From Naegleria lovaniensis (lineage: Eukaryota; Heterolobosea; Eutetramitea; Acrasida; Naegleriidae), in assembly GCF_003324165.1 (NCBI RefSeq), contig NW_025407870.1, positions 124,001-188,000 on the forward strand: a stretch of 64,000 nt of DNA, given 5' to 3'. Each line of letters begins with the position of its first letter. Within the stretch, counting starts at the first letter, position 1. Positions 23,594 through 34,071 of the stretch are shown in pieces. Both the position numbers and the translations under genes were made by a program. The notes below the pieces were generated by a model. That model was not told the origin of the DNA. It searched no databases and worked only from the letters and a program-made list of their open reading frames with translations.

Positions 23594-24067
23594 ATGCTGG
23601 AAGAAATTCAAAGAACGGCCGAGTTTTTTGCTAGTTGGCTCGTGAAAAAGTTTGATTCTAAAACGGTGGCCGAGTTTAAAATTTCTCTTGAAAATGATTT
23701 GATTTCTCGTTTTAAGAATCATTGGTATCCTTCGAATCCACTCAGGGGTCAAGCATTCCGAAGTATCTTGTTAGATGGAGTGCAAACCGATCCTATTTTG
23801 ATGGATATTGCAACCAGGATGGGAATGGACTTGGTAGATTTTGAGAGTTGCCTACCAAGACATTGCGTTGTGTTTTGCGATCCCTCCCGTGTGGTTTGCA
23901 AGGATCTCCAGGCCAGAGAAAATTCTTATCATGTGATTTATACTGGAAACAATAGGAGTTCTACTTCTGTTGTTGTTGAATCTGAACAATCTCCACTTTT
24001 GAAAACTATGGAACAACAGAACAAGGAGAACATTTCAAAAGGTGTGCTGATTGTATCATCCAATTAG
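23594..24067 (+). CDS. BTG/TOB-family antiproliferative-type protein
   Basis: 157 residues from the Met of MLEEIQRTAEFF; upstream codons in the same frame are His/triplet-repeat translation and not conserved. The BTG domain fills residues 1-105. Box A is HWYPSNPLRGQAFRSI and box B is LPRHCVVFCDPSRVVCK. In animals and fungi this domain binds CAF1/CNOT7 of the CCR4-NOT deadenylase and poly(A)-binding protein, promoting mRNA decay and quiescence. The C-terminal 50 residues are Ser/Gln-rich. An AATAAA polyadenylation-like motif lies near 24198, and the gene is convergent with the Cys/His-rich gene. Confidence 0.88.
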   Translation: MLEEIQRTAEFFASWLVKKFDSKTVAEFKISLENDLISRFKNHWYPSNPLRGQAFRSILLDGVQTDPILMDIATRMGMDLVDFESCLPRHCVVFCDPSRVVCKDLQARENSYHVIYTGNNRSSTSVVVESEQSPLLKTMEQQNKENISKGVLIVSSN

Positions 24068-24347
24068 TTGGTCAGCTGCTGTCACTTGTCAACACTCCTC
24101 ATTCTAACCGTTCATTTCCTAAGTTATTGTCTCTCCCTTCTCTTCTACCGCAATTGTCTTCCCTTTTGTTTTACAACCTTCATATGTGAATAATGTACAA
24201 TAAATACATCAACCAAAGCCATGATATCGAAACGATATCGAACTTTTTCGAAATTGGTGTGTTTCTTTTGTGATACCGTAGCGATCTCCCCGTAAACAAT
24301 GAAAGCGAGTTGAAATCAACAACAAAATCTCTTGGTTTATTGCAAAA

Positions 24348-25577
24348 TTACAGACATTGGGGAGGCATGGCGTCAGAAGTGGTCGCTCGCAATCTGGTCA
24401 GATGTTTCTTGAGTTTGCTTTGCATGATTGATTGTTTTTGAATTTTTACACTACTTTCACACTTTCCTTGAGCAGATCTACTCGGTAAATTCGAGACTAT
24501 TGCAACCACAGCTGCGGCTCTGGCACTTTGACCTAAAGAGTAATTGCAACCACCACAATCTCCACCACAACTGCTCTTCTCTCGTTTCAGAGCGATAGCA
24601 TCTCGTACGGGACATGGTTGGTCAGGGTCACATGTGCAAACCATTTCATCTGAACCTTCAACAGCAGTGCCTTTGGAAGATGAGCAACCACATGAACCAC
24701 AACTTTTTGTCACATTACTATTGTTATTAACATGACTTGATTCAACGCTTAGAGCTTTTTTAAGGCTCTTTCCAAAAACAATTTTAAAATAATTGGCAGT
24801 GCTTGAATCTAAGGTATTGCTTGAAACTCGAGGAGTCTGTAATTTTTCTGACATACAAGAGGTTTCTGTTGAAGCACAATGGTGGTCAGAACAGCTACAT
24901 GAAGAGGTTGTGTTGTTGACAGAGGTCAATAAATTAATAAGATTATTAGGAGTGAGTTGGTCATTCTTTGTTTTGGAATTGCTTGTTGTTGTTGATTCAC
25001 ATTGATTGCAGCCACATTGTTGATCATGTACATGATGATTCTCGTGCTGTGGCTGTTGTACAACAACAATGGATGAGGAAATGGATGATGATGACCCTTT
25101 ACAATTGGAACATTGGCATGAAATGGAACAGGTGGATGATGACGAAAAAGGATGAGAGGAAGGCTTTGATGAGGAGGATGAAATAATAAATAAGGAGTTT
25201 TGATGATGTTCGGAATGGGAATGTTGATGACAACTGTGGCCATTCTTACAATTTTGGTGACAGGTTGTAATTGTACTAGCAGCCTCTTGTGGATGAGGTG
25301 TTTCTGAGCATTGTGTATGAAGATGATCCTTTCCATTACATTTACACTGTTCTTTCTCCTCATTCTTTAAGGAAGAACACGAGTTGTATAAAGATGAAGG
25401 CTCATGGTGTTCTTGTTGTAAATGTTGAAGTGAAGGCTTTGGATGATGATGATTTTGCATGAGGAATTGGAAACACGAACAACCAACACAACAAATTTCA
25501 AAACAAGAAGAAGAAGAGAAGGGTTGTTCTGGAGAAGCTACTGAACTCGATGAGGATGGGGTTACGGAGGTGCACAT
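24348..25577 (-). CDS. Cys/His-rich, probably metal-binding protein
   Basis: 409 residues, one exon. Unusually rich in Cys (near 10%), His and Ser. Clusters include CCVGCSCF, CSISCQCSNCKG, CGCNQCE, SCSCSDHHC, SCGSCGCSSSKG, CTCDPDQPC and CGGDCGGC, many of CxC/CxxC form, separated by His-rich stretches (HSCHQHSHSEHH). Such repeats bind Cu(I) or Zn(II) in metallothioneins and in the activation domains of copper-sensing transcription factors. A basic, ordered-looking C-terminus (KKHLTRLRA) follows. No signal peptide or DNA-binding copper fist is evident, so sensor, store and chaperone all remain open. Confidence 0.7.
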   Translation of the reverse strand: MCTSVTPSSSSSVASPEQPFSSSSCFEICCVGCSCFQFLMQNHHHPKPSLQHLQQEHHEPSSLYNSCSSLKNEEKEQCKCNGKDHLHTQCSETPHPQEAASTITTCHQNCKNGHSCHQHSHSEHHQNSLFIISSSSSKPSSHPFSSSSTCSISCQCSNCKGSSSSISSSIVVVQQPQHENHHVHDQQCGCNQCESTTTSNSKTKNDQLTPNNLINLLTSVNNTTSSCSCSDHHCASTETSCMSEKLQTPRVSSNTLDSSTANYFKIVFGKSLKKALSVESSHVNNNSNVTKSCGSCGCSSSKGTAVEGSDEMVCTCDPDQPCPVRDAIALKREKSSCGGDCGGCNYSLGQSARAAAVVAIVSNLPSRSAQGKCESSVKIQKQSIMQSKLKKHLTRLRATTSDAMPPQCL

Positions 25578-26230
25578 ATAATGTCGTTATTCCGTGATGA
25601 TGATAAAGTTCACTATACTACTACTAGGCTTTAAATCTCACCTGTTCGTGTGTTGATTTTGAAACTGAACAATTTACGAATAATATATGTATCAACGAGG
25701 ATATAATGATGTGGTCTCACTTTGTTGTAGATTGGGTGTTCTCTCTCCAAATTAGAGATTCCGCGTTTAATTTTGCATTCAATAATAATATTGGGAGAGA
25801 TTCAATTATTGAATCGTGGTGTTGATGGAAAAGCAAAGTTGATGCTGTGATGTAAAATCTAGTTTGTAGCTGAGCGAGAGGATGTGGACCGAGAGAGAGA
25901 GTGATACTCAGCTGCGACGCAGAATCCTATTTTTTGTTTGTGTTGTTGTTGTTGGATGGAGAAATAATTTTATTGGGCGAACAGGATCCTAATAATTTCC
26001 TTTTTGTGAAAACGACGGATGATTTGATTCTTTGTTGAAGGGAGATGACAGAAGAATGTCAGTATCTTTTCAGGATTGTTTAAATTGTTTTCACAATAGC
26101 CACCTCAAGGGAGTAAATCGATAACGATCTTGTGTTAAATAATACAGAGATTACGAATTGTTCACTGTGTATGTACATACATCCTCCTCCTCAATTTTCA
26201 TATCTCCGTTAAAAGAGTTGTCTTGAGTTT
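25578..26230. other. Intergenic region, 653 bp
   Basis: Upstream region of the Cys/His-rich gene and downstream of the PLC gene. It contains a GAGAGAGAGA tract near 25890-25905 and an IR-like AATAATAATATT run near 25780. No gene seen. Confidence 0.5.
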
Positions 26231-28709
26231 TCACTTGTGAGAGGTCACACGAACCAAAAATCCACCAAAATATACTTCTCCGTCACTCACAGGAATGAAT
26301 CTGTATCCGTGTTGCAATTGATGGACTGGAAATGAAGTGTAGGCGAGACATTCATAATTTCCAAGTCTGAAAAGTCTCGAAATGGGTCTGGTAATTGAAT
26401 TCTTCTTTTGAAACAATCCAAATGAAATAATTTCTCCCTTTTTCTGCTGTGTGGAAATGTGGAGTGTGTGCTTTGAGGTTGGTTCTGAACTTTTGAAAAC
26501 ATCCACTTTGTGAGCTTTGATTTTTCGTTCACCCACAAGTGAACAGTGCTCAATGACAGCCATTGGCATTTGTGAGAGTTTCGTATGAAAGTCTTGAGTA
26601 GATACAAAATCTAAAATCTCAATGGTAAATAGTTTTTGCGGAATGGTTTCTGAAATAAAGTTCTTGGGTACATAACCACTTGTAAAAGCAGAGAAAAATC
26701 CATTATTCATCCTCAAGAATTGATCACAAAATTGATAGTTCAGTGCCACTATTTGACACCCAGCTTCCCAATAAATTCGTGGATTAAAGTTTGTGGAGAA
26801 AAATCGAGTGGCTTTTGGATAAATTCGTGACATGAGTGTTTCATTGTGAGCAGCAAATTCTTTTCCCTTTTTTAAGATGTGAGTAATTCCCATACCTTCA
26901 CTGAGGTTAATGATTTTGTGAAGGGGAGATACTTCCTCTGGATATTCGTGATCTACATCTCTCACCGCCTTGAAATAGAGTAAATCGTAGAGTTCTTTTG
27001 TCCATTTTCCAATTGTGTCATTCTCAGGATGTAGTTGTGGAAATGTTTCATCGAGGACTTTAATGGACTCGTCCAAAGTTTCTGCAATTTTCCTTTTAGA
27101 TTCCAGTTTTGTATTGTCATGATGTTTCTTTTTAGAGAGCGTAAATTCTGGCGGTGGATCAAATTCATTATGAAAGATGTTCTCTAAAAATTTGATGGAT
27201 TCAACAATTTGTGTTCAAGTAAATTAAATTATTGCAATGAATAATAAATTATGATCCACACGATGTGAATATCCAATATTATTATTCAATCATGACATTC
27301 AAACTTACTCTCAAAGAAAATGTCTGAAACAATATCAATTTCAACTTGTCTAATCTTCTTTTCAATATTTGCCCACTCTCCTTGAAGAAAAACTTTGCCT
27401 TTACAATCTGATAGCGTTGGAAGCTGAATGTCATCCACCGAGACAGATCCGGGAGCAATAATTGCATCTCCAAAAGTATCTTTTAAATATTTGGCAATTT
27501 TCTTTTGTTGTTCGAGATTGCAATGGATTTCTAATGACAGAATTAGTGGATATTCTGAAGTATGGAATGCATAATTTTTGATAGCTTTCAGGGCGTCTGT
27601 GAGTGGAATTTTTGAGGTCAATGTCCATCCATGGTGTACCATTGGTTCTCCGTTCTTTCCGTCCCAACAGTCAACTTTTAAAAATTATTGCAACAACAGA
27701 GAGGCCATGTCAACAAATAAATTAGACGACACCAATGACGATGGTGTGAAAAATTTGGAATTGTAAATGATCACGTCATACACGGTTAATATATCACACA
27801 AAACTTACTCTCAATACATCTGCAGTTATCTTTCAAACAATCAATGTATGCCTTGGCAGAACTTTCACTGGTCAGCTGATTTCCAACCAAGTATGTGTTA
27901 TGAGAGGAAGAAACAAAATAGTTAGACAGTGGTAGATCGTCCCTAAATGTTTCACTACTTTTGAACGCGCTTAAAAAAATTATTCTTAAAAATTGATCAA
28001 AGTTAATGTGTGACTGGAGTTGTTCTTGCTCATTTTCTTTCAAATTGTGAATTATTTCAAGTAAGCTACGATCATCAAACTGTTTTTGTTCGTTTTGAAA
28101 AAATTCTTTCAACTCATCAAAGGTCATGTAATCTTTTCCATTCGAGTGCTTGTTAAATATTTCTCTAAACATTTCCACAATATTAGATTCCATCGAAAGA
28201 ATTGGAGAATTTTCATTGTTGGGATTGAGTGTAAATTTTGTGTGGTAGAGTCGTTTAAGATTGTCAAATTCCTTTCTGTGTGCATAATATAACGAGTCTA
28301 ATATCACAAAAATTCCACTTCCAATCGCAATCCATAGAACCCATAGTCCAATATTTCCGACCGTAATTCGAAATAATCTGTATTTTCTCCAAATTCGTGA
28401 TTTTTGTTTTTCATCGAATTTTGAGGAAGAAGCACCATTATTTATCCGATTTTGATGATGAAATAATCGTTTACAATTCCGATCCAATGAAAAGATATTT
28501 GTTTGTGTATGGGTAGTAAAACCCGAGGAATTATCCTGAACCAATAAGCCATGAGAATGTATCATGATGGATGTCTTGTTGTTCATAATTCGTAATAATG
28601 GCTTCATTTGCGTCCGACATGGTACCATTACTGCCGACGTTGACGAGAGGGTGTTTTCAGCCAGCAACCGTCTTCTCATTTTTGTTTTGATAAGAATTGA
28701 TAATTCCAC
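26231..28709 (-). CDS. Membrane-anchored phosphoinositide phospholipase C
   Basis: Exons 27809-28709, 27309-27674 and 26231-27183, with phase-1 introns 27675-27808 and 27184-27308. Predicted length 739 residues. A basic N-terminus precedes one membrane helix (about 117-139, [16 protein letters not shown]), then an EF-hand-like helical region. The catalytic X domain has SSSHNTYL (His 270), [13 protein letters not shown] (Glu 300, Asp 302), HHGWTLT (His 315) and LILSLEIHC. The Y domain has [16 protein letters not shown] and [12 protein letters not shown]. All key catalytic positions known from delta-type PLC are present. It hydrolyses PI(4,5)P2 to IP3 and diacylglycerol. The C2-like tail is short, so the helix may supply membrane attachment. 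Confidence 0.9.
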
Positions 28710-28948
28710 ACCAAAGAATAAGAATGATTGAACAAAGGATCATGGACCAACCTATTGTGATTAAGGGTTCACCAAAGCATCAACATAAGAAGTGCATTTG
28801 TTCGAGCGCTTACTCGAACTTCAAACTCGTTGACGATGTGCCTTCATTGTCATCCGTTCAATCAACGATATTCGCACGCACAAAAAAAACACTTGTCTCT
28901 CTTCAAGCTCTACATACATTCTATCTCCATCAACTTCACCAGTAACGA

Positions 28949-30577
28949 ATGTGGGTCGAATACTTTAAAAAGTCAACTTCATCATCAACCACGACGACAA
29001 GTAGCACTAACAACCAATCGTCGGAAGGTGTTGATAATCACCCCAATTGTATCCTATGTGGTCAATCATTCTCTCACAATGAATTATGTATCGGAATGAA
29101 TTCAGTGGTTGGAATGGAATCACTCTTTCCCTATCACCCGAGAAGATCCCTATCAAAAGTCTTGAACAGTGGTGTTTGTTCTTTTGATTCAGCCACATTA
29201 ACAACAGCAAATTCAAAACCATGTTATTTACATTTGGATTGTTTCATTCCACAAATCCACAGACCTTTTCAATGCATGTTTGATTATGAAGAAAAAGGTC
29301 CCATTGAGAAGGAGCATCAACAAGAACTTTCTCAACTTATTGTGAAATGGCAAGCCATGAGACGGAATGCCAATGCAAAGAAGAAGAGAAAGAATAAGGA
29401 ACAAGAGAAGAAGAAGAAGGAGATGTTAGAAAAATCCTCAAAGATTGAAGATGAAGACGACGAGTCGTCATTTCTTGTAGATGAAGAAGATTCTCACAAA
29501 CCTCAAAAAAAGAAATCCAAAACGTTCAAGAGTGGAGCAAAAACATCTTCCAAAATGCTTGAAGTTTCCAATCAGGAATCAACTGGTCGCATTCAAACAA
29601 GACTTCAACGAAAGAAGAAGGAGCAAGAAAAGAAGGAAGCATCCAAGATGGAGGAAGATGAAGAGAAGGATCTCAATACCTCTTCATTAGGAGAAGCAAC
29701 CACTCATCCAGATTCTTCGTTCACCCTGATGACCGTGGCATCCTCCTCTACAGAAAATTCAGAACGAAGAGTCTCTGAATTGAGTGAACAGTCAGAAGAA
29801 TCGTCGGCATCCTCTCCTTACTTGTTAGGTCTATCGGATGAAATTTGGAATGAAATCTTACAATATCTACCTTTCGACACACTTTTGCAACTTTCACAAG
29901 TCTCTCGAACCATGTTCTATTATTCTGAGATGAACTCTTTGTGGGAAGCGTTGTGTGTGAAATTTTTATGTCCCAATGCACGCCACGTCCAAAAAACGTA
30001 TTTTCCACAACTTTCCAATGACTTTAAAACACTCTTCAGGAAATTATATGAAAATTGTTGCATTCAATGTGGTGAATATTTAAGATTGGATGTTGAGCTA
30101 GATCGTTCGTTGAGTCTTGCTCAATCCAAAGGTTCCATTCATGTACCTTCTCATCCTGATTATTACCATTATTTGGTGGATCATTGTGTGTGTGGAAAGT
30201 GTCAAACTTCAAGTGCCTTCTCGACCATTTCCAAAACAGAAGCCAAACGAATTTTTTATGTGAATGATCGAGATTTCAATTCGTTGCGATGTATGAAGTC
30301 ACCCAATCCATTTCATCGTTCAACTGCCATGTTTAAATTCTTGAAAGCACCACTCCAACGAATTCATAACAAGAATGTCGAACAAGTCGTGAAAGGATTC
30401 TATATTTTCTCAAAGGTGCATTCTCAGCAGGACTTTTTGAAAATTATTGAACTTGCAAAACATGGCAAGTTTGGAAAGGATTGTAAATTGTATCAATTAT
30501 TGAATTGTTCGACCAAACAAGAAGTTACGTCAAATGCAATTTGTGGATATATTGATACCTTAGAGTTGAGTGAATAA
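28949..30577 (+). CDS. F-box protein with N-terminal zinc-finger-like region
   Basis: 542 residues. Residues 30-95 contain CILCGQSF and later CYLHLDCF, a C-x2-C...H-x2-C spacing like PARP-type or related zinc fingers. A long Lys/Glu-rich coiled coil (about 135-270) follows, then an F-box at about 295-345 (LSDEIWNEILQYLPFDTLLQLSQVSR). The C-terminal part has a second cysteine pair set (CIQCG...CVCGKC). F-box proteins bind SKP1 and present substrates to SCF ubiquitin ligases; the zinc-like ends would be the substrate side. It is the first of a local F-box run. Confidence 0.8.
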   Translation: MWVEYFKKSTSSSTTTTSSTNNQSSEGVDNHPNCILCGQSFSHNELCIGMNSVVGMESLFPYHPRRSLSKVLNSGVCSFDSATLTTANSKPCYLHLDCFIPQIHRPFQCMFDYEEKGPIEKEHQQELSQLIVKWQAMRRNANAKKKRKNKEQEKKKKEMLEKSSKIEDEDDESSFLVDEEDSHKPQKKKSKTFKSGAKTSSKMLEVSNQESTGRIQTRLQRKKKEQEKKEASKMEEDEEKDLNTSSLGEATTHPDSSFTLMTVASSSTENSERRVSELSEQSEESSASSPYLLGLSDEIWNEILQYLPFDTLLQLSQVSRTMFYYSEMNSLWEALCVKFLCPNARHVQKTYFPQLSNDFKTLFRKLYENCCIQCGEYLRLDVELDRSLSLAQSKGSIHVPSHPDYYHYLVDHCVCGKCQTSSAFSTISKTEAKRIFYVNDRDFNSLRCMKSPNPFHRSTAMFKFLKAPLQRIHNKNVEQVVKGFYIFSKVHSQQDFLKIIELAKHGKFGKDCKLYQLLNCSTKQEVTSNAICGYIDTLELSE

Positions 30578-30655
30578 AAATCAATAACTTTGTAAAAAAG
30601 ATGGAAAAGATGAGTGAATAAAAATCAATAACTTTGTAAAAAGATGAAAAAGATG
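30568..30655 (+). repeat. 44-bp tandem duplication over stop codon and poly(A) signal
   Basis: GAGTGAATAAAAATCAATAA at 30568 recurs at 30612, and the following bases (CTTTGTAAAAA) also repeat, with one A difference in the homopolymer. The unit copies the last sense codons, TAA and an AATAAA-like signal of the upstream F-box gene. Confidence 0.85.
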
Positions 30656-30662
30656 AACAAAA

Positions 30663-32402
30663 ATGAATGAACTGCTCAACCACAAGAAACGACTCACGAT
30701 GGAAGAGCATGGAGAGGATGATCATCCCGAAGAGAAGAAGTTGAAATTGATGGGATCACCTTCAACACTTTCAAAATCATCTTTCATCATGGATGGACTG
30801 CCTCATGAAATTCTTATTGAAATATTTGAATATTTCAACGGATGTGTGTTGTTGAAAATCATGTCCAAAGTGTGTAGAGAATGGAATGAAGTAATTTCAA
30901 ACAAATTGAATTGGAAATTATTGGTTTCAAGAAGATGTGGATTTGATCCTTTGATTCCTCCAATAATTTCCGTTCCGAACGCACAAGATCATCCAAAAGA
31001 ATTTAACCAATTCTGGAAACGATATTTCATTGAAAAAATTGCAAAACACAAATATCAGATCATTACATTGTTGCTTCAAGACACCAAAAACAACTCTTCA
31101 AATACAATTTCAAGAGAAGACATTTTCAAAAGTGGATGGACTGTTGAAGAATCAATACCAAGATATTTGACATTTTCTTTGGAATACATTTCAAAGCACT
31201 ACCTTCAAACCGTGTGGTTGACTAGTGACAATCATGAAAACGATAACAACGAAACAGAAAAATTTGAATTCATTTCGAATATTGAACAATTCTTTTGGGA
31301 ATCAACACCACTATTCACTGGCTCATCTGTGAATACAAGTGACGACTATATTGCTCTGGGAGAATCAAAACTTGGAGGTTATCCTGACTTTCCTCGAAAT
31401 TTTGAATGGCCCACAGATGATGAAGGCAACAAGTGGTGTTTCATTGCTCAGCTCAATGTTCAACAATTAGAATATTTTGATTTGACAAATACTGTCATTC
31501 CCAAAGGTGGAGGAATGATTTATATTTTCAGTCCACAAAATGCGTACGAACGTGATGGATCCTATTGGGGATGGAGAAGGAATGATCCACAACCCATCAC
31601 ATGGCTCAATGCTAACCAAATTAAAGAAATGGGTGGGTTGGAAAGAAGAAAAACCCCTAGTTCAATCATTGACAATACTCACAATGATGATGATGACTAT
31701 GTCACGCAACCACTTTACAGCACAGCTCATAGAATGATCATTTCATCACATGTAGAAAACAGCACCAATTATCGTTTTAATGAGCTGAGACGTACGAAAA
31801 AATTTCCTCTATTTTGTGGCCATTGCTCTGGAATTAAGGCTCCCTATGAAGCAAGATTGTTTCATGTCGCCAATGAAAAAGATCATCATTCTGACTACTT
31901 GTATGTACGAACTGCAGAGGGCGACGTAGACTCTTTGACCTCGTTGTCAGAAATATTGGACGTTTCAGAAACATTCATGGATACGAGCCGTCTCTATGTC
32001 TTAATGGAAGAAAACACCGAGAAATTGGAGAACAAAGCCAAGAACCTTAGGCTTTTTACCATGGATCCTAAGGATGATTCCTTTCATGTTTTTAACAGTT
32101 GGAATGCTTTGCCCGTGTGTCATTCATATTTTATTCCTCATGACATTGTTTTGGAAATTGAAAATGAGGATACAGACTTCTGGAGCAACACTACAGAATT
32201 TATTTATGAGATTGAAAGCCAAGACGAAAAGACTACTCTTTCTCGTTCATGTGAAAAATTTAAAATGGCAGAAGTGTTGTATTTGGACAAGTTTGATTTA
32301 CAGTTGGAGCCGCCAGGACCTGACATGGTTTTCTATCTACCAGCCTATAGCTTCAAGACAGGTATTATTGAAAAATCATTGGCTGAGCTTCCAGAAATGT
32401 GA
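30663..32402 (+). CDS. F-box protein with DUF1963 (YwqG-like) domain
   Basis: 579 residues; a second in-frame Met at 30699 (MEEHGEDD) is an equally good start. An F-box lies at about residues 40-85 (DGLPHEILIEIFEYFNGCVL). The DUF1963 domain spans about 235-570, recognised by LGGYPDFPRNFEWP, WCFIAQLNVQQLEYFD and GGGMIYIFSPQNAY. DUF1963 is usually found alone in bacterial and protist proteins of unknown function. Here it is probably the SCF substrate-binding part. It starts only 86 bp after the preceding F-box gene, on the same strand. Confidence 0.82.
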   Translation: MNELLNHKKRLTMEEHGEDDHPEEKKLKLMGSPSTLSKSSFIMDGLPHEILIEIFEYFNGCVLLKIMSKVCREWNEVISNKLNWKLLVSRRCGFDPLIPPIISVPNAQDHPKEFNQFWKRYFIEKIAKHKYQIITLLLQDTKNNSSNTISREDIFKSGWTVEESIPRYLTFSLEYISKHYLQTVWLTSDNHENDNNETEKFEFISNIEQFFWESTPLFTGSSVNTSDDYIALGESKLGGYPDFPRNFEWPTDDEGNKWCFIAQLNVQQLEYFDLTNTVIPKGGGMIYIFSPQNAYERDGSYWGWRRNDPQPITWLNANQIKEMGGLERRKTPSSIIDNTHNDDDDYVTQPLYSTAHRMIISSHVENSTNYRFNELRRTKKFPLFCGHCSGIKAPYEARLFHVANEKDHHSDYLYVRTAEGDVDSLTSLSEILDVSETFMDTSRLYVLMEENTEKLENKAKNLRLFTMDPKDDSFHVFNSWNALPVCHSYFIPHDIVLEIENEDTDFWSNTTEFIYEIESQDEKTTLSRSCEKFKMAEVLYLDKFDLQLEPPGPDMVFYLPAYSFKTGIIEKSLAELPEM

Positions 32403-32567
32403 AGTTTTATTATGGACTTTGTGAACATCCGAAATATTAATATTAATATATTTTGCAATTATTGTTTCACATTTAAAAATTATATTAGTTCATAAGAGTA
32501 CTAGAAAAAGGAATTATTTACAAAAACAAGGGTGTTCAGATTCGAACAGAATCTGGTCATATTTACA

Positions 32568-33173
32568 CTATCTCTTTGCAACGCGTGGCTTTTTATCATT
32601 CCCTCTTTTCATTGTCTTTTTTTGCTTGACAATTTTCGAGGAGTTTCGTTTCTTCCTAGCCACACGTGCTGTTGACGACTGACATTCCGCCTCCGATGCA
32701 GATGAAGACTCTTCTTCATTGGAAGAATTCTTCTCATCAACATCCTTATCGTTTGAAATTCGAGTCTTCTTGCAGGATCGGGACGTTTTGATTTTCCTTC
32801 TTCCTGCTCTTTTCGTCACAGTTGCTGTCAATGAGCATGATGACTCTTGTTCCGTTCGAGACATGTCCAAATTCATGACTATATCTGAACTTGCATTGGA
32901 ATCATCATCTTCATGTTCTGTCCAATCGTCATCATGTCGAAGCATGGATGAAAAAGATTGTTGCTTGACTTGTTCCAGAAACATCATGAGTAAAATACTT
33001 CCATAATGTTCGCTTGTGACAAGTGGAGAGGATAAAGACGAAGAACTTTTGGAGGGTTCAGGCTGAGCAATGTGAAAATGAAAGGAAGGAAAAAACTCTG
33101 GAACGACAGTCGTGGTCATTTCTTTTTTTTTGAAAAAGTTTTTTAAAATTGTAACGGTAACATTTTGCGCCAC
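32568..33173 (-). CDS. Basic Ser-rich protein, probably nuclear
   Basis: 201 residues (or 183 from the second Met at 33119). The N-terminal half has a short hydrophobic-acidic segment (SEHYGSILLMMFLEQVKQQ) that may form a helix. The second half is acidic-Ser then strongly basic (RKIKTSRSCKKTR, KKRNSSKIVKQKK), resembling nuclear localisation or nucleic-acid-binding tails. No domain named. Convergent with the DUF1963 gene. Confidence 0.6.
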   Translation of the reverse strand: MAQNVTVTILKNFFKKKEMTTTVVPEFFPSFHFHIAQPEPSKSSSSLSSPLVTSEHYGSILLMMFLEQVKQQSFSSMLRHDDDWTEHEDDDSNASSDIVMNLDMSRTEQESSCSLTATVTKRAGRRKIKTSRSCKKTRISNDKDVDEKNSSNEEESSSASEAECQSSTARVARKKRNSSKIVKQKKTMKRGNDKKPRVAKR

Positions 33174-33406
33174 AAGATCATGTTTTTGTCGTTCGTCATG
33201 TTGGCAAGCTCAATGACAAGCTGAGCACGATGAATAGGGTAGAGTGTTCTTGTTGTACATAAAAAATGTCTAAAAAGCTTGATCCATGGGTGCGTTTTTT
33301 TTCGATCGGAGCCTTCTCAATGAATCATCCATGATGCTTTTTAAATTATTGAAATCGTGATGATTTGGTGTGATGATTATTTTTGATGAATATTTGGAAT
33401 TTTCAG

Positions 33407-34050
33407 AATGATCGGAATCATGTCATGGAACAAGTAAAACAATACAGTTATTCACTCAAGTACGCTTCTGCTGCGTTGAAAAATGATCGGAGATTGTATT
33501 GCAAGCAGTGAAAAATTATGGGATGCATGTTCATGAAAATGTTAACCAATTGTTCCTTGAGATTGAATGAAGAGTATTTAAAAGATTTTTATGGAAATCG
33601 ACATGATGTCATGAATTATTTTTCAGAATATGGATCTTATTTTCATATGGCTGTTGCAACGTTATATGGAGAGGCCAAGTTACATCATGCACTCTATAAA
33701 CAATTGGACAAGCATATTGATCCATCATGGAAAGTCAATGATATTTTAGGAAGATGTTTAATGACCAATGATTCAGAAAGATTTTGAGCCACGAAGAGAC
33801 TGTGAAATATATTCCAATTTTGCAGGCGGTAAAGCAATTTCTTGAAGGAGTCAACCATGTACAAACTTTTTCCTCACTCGATTTGCGAATGTTGAAGGAA
33901 TATCAACAATCATTTATTGAAAAGATGATGCAGGAGAACAAAACATTGAGACAACAAGTTGAGCTATTGAAGGGTCTATTGAAGGACAATGATATTGATT
34001 TTGAACACGTCATGCATGTTCAACAAATCCACTTGCTATCTAGCTTATAA
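33407..34050 (+). pseudogene. Broken DUF4116-like gene
   Basis: Starting at 33407 the frame reads NDRNHVMEQVKQYSYSLKYA, then a second unit continues in another frame as VLQAVKNYGMHVHENVN. The pattern V-x-AV-x5-G...L-x-YAS-x2-LKNDR is that of the DUF4116 repeat, very common in heterolobosean genomes. Downstream pieces (33518-33787 and about 33784-34050) lie in different frames and end in a coiled coil (MMQENKTLRQQVELLKGLL). At least two single-base frame changes are needed, one after CGG at 33488-33490 and one in the TTTT run at 33780-33785; no good splice sites explain them. Decay is the best reading, assembly error the alternative. Confidence 0.5.
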
Positions 34051-34071
34051 AGGCCATCAATCAACAAATAT

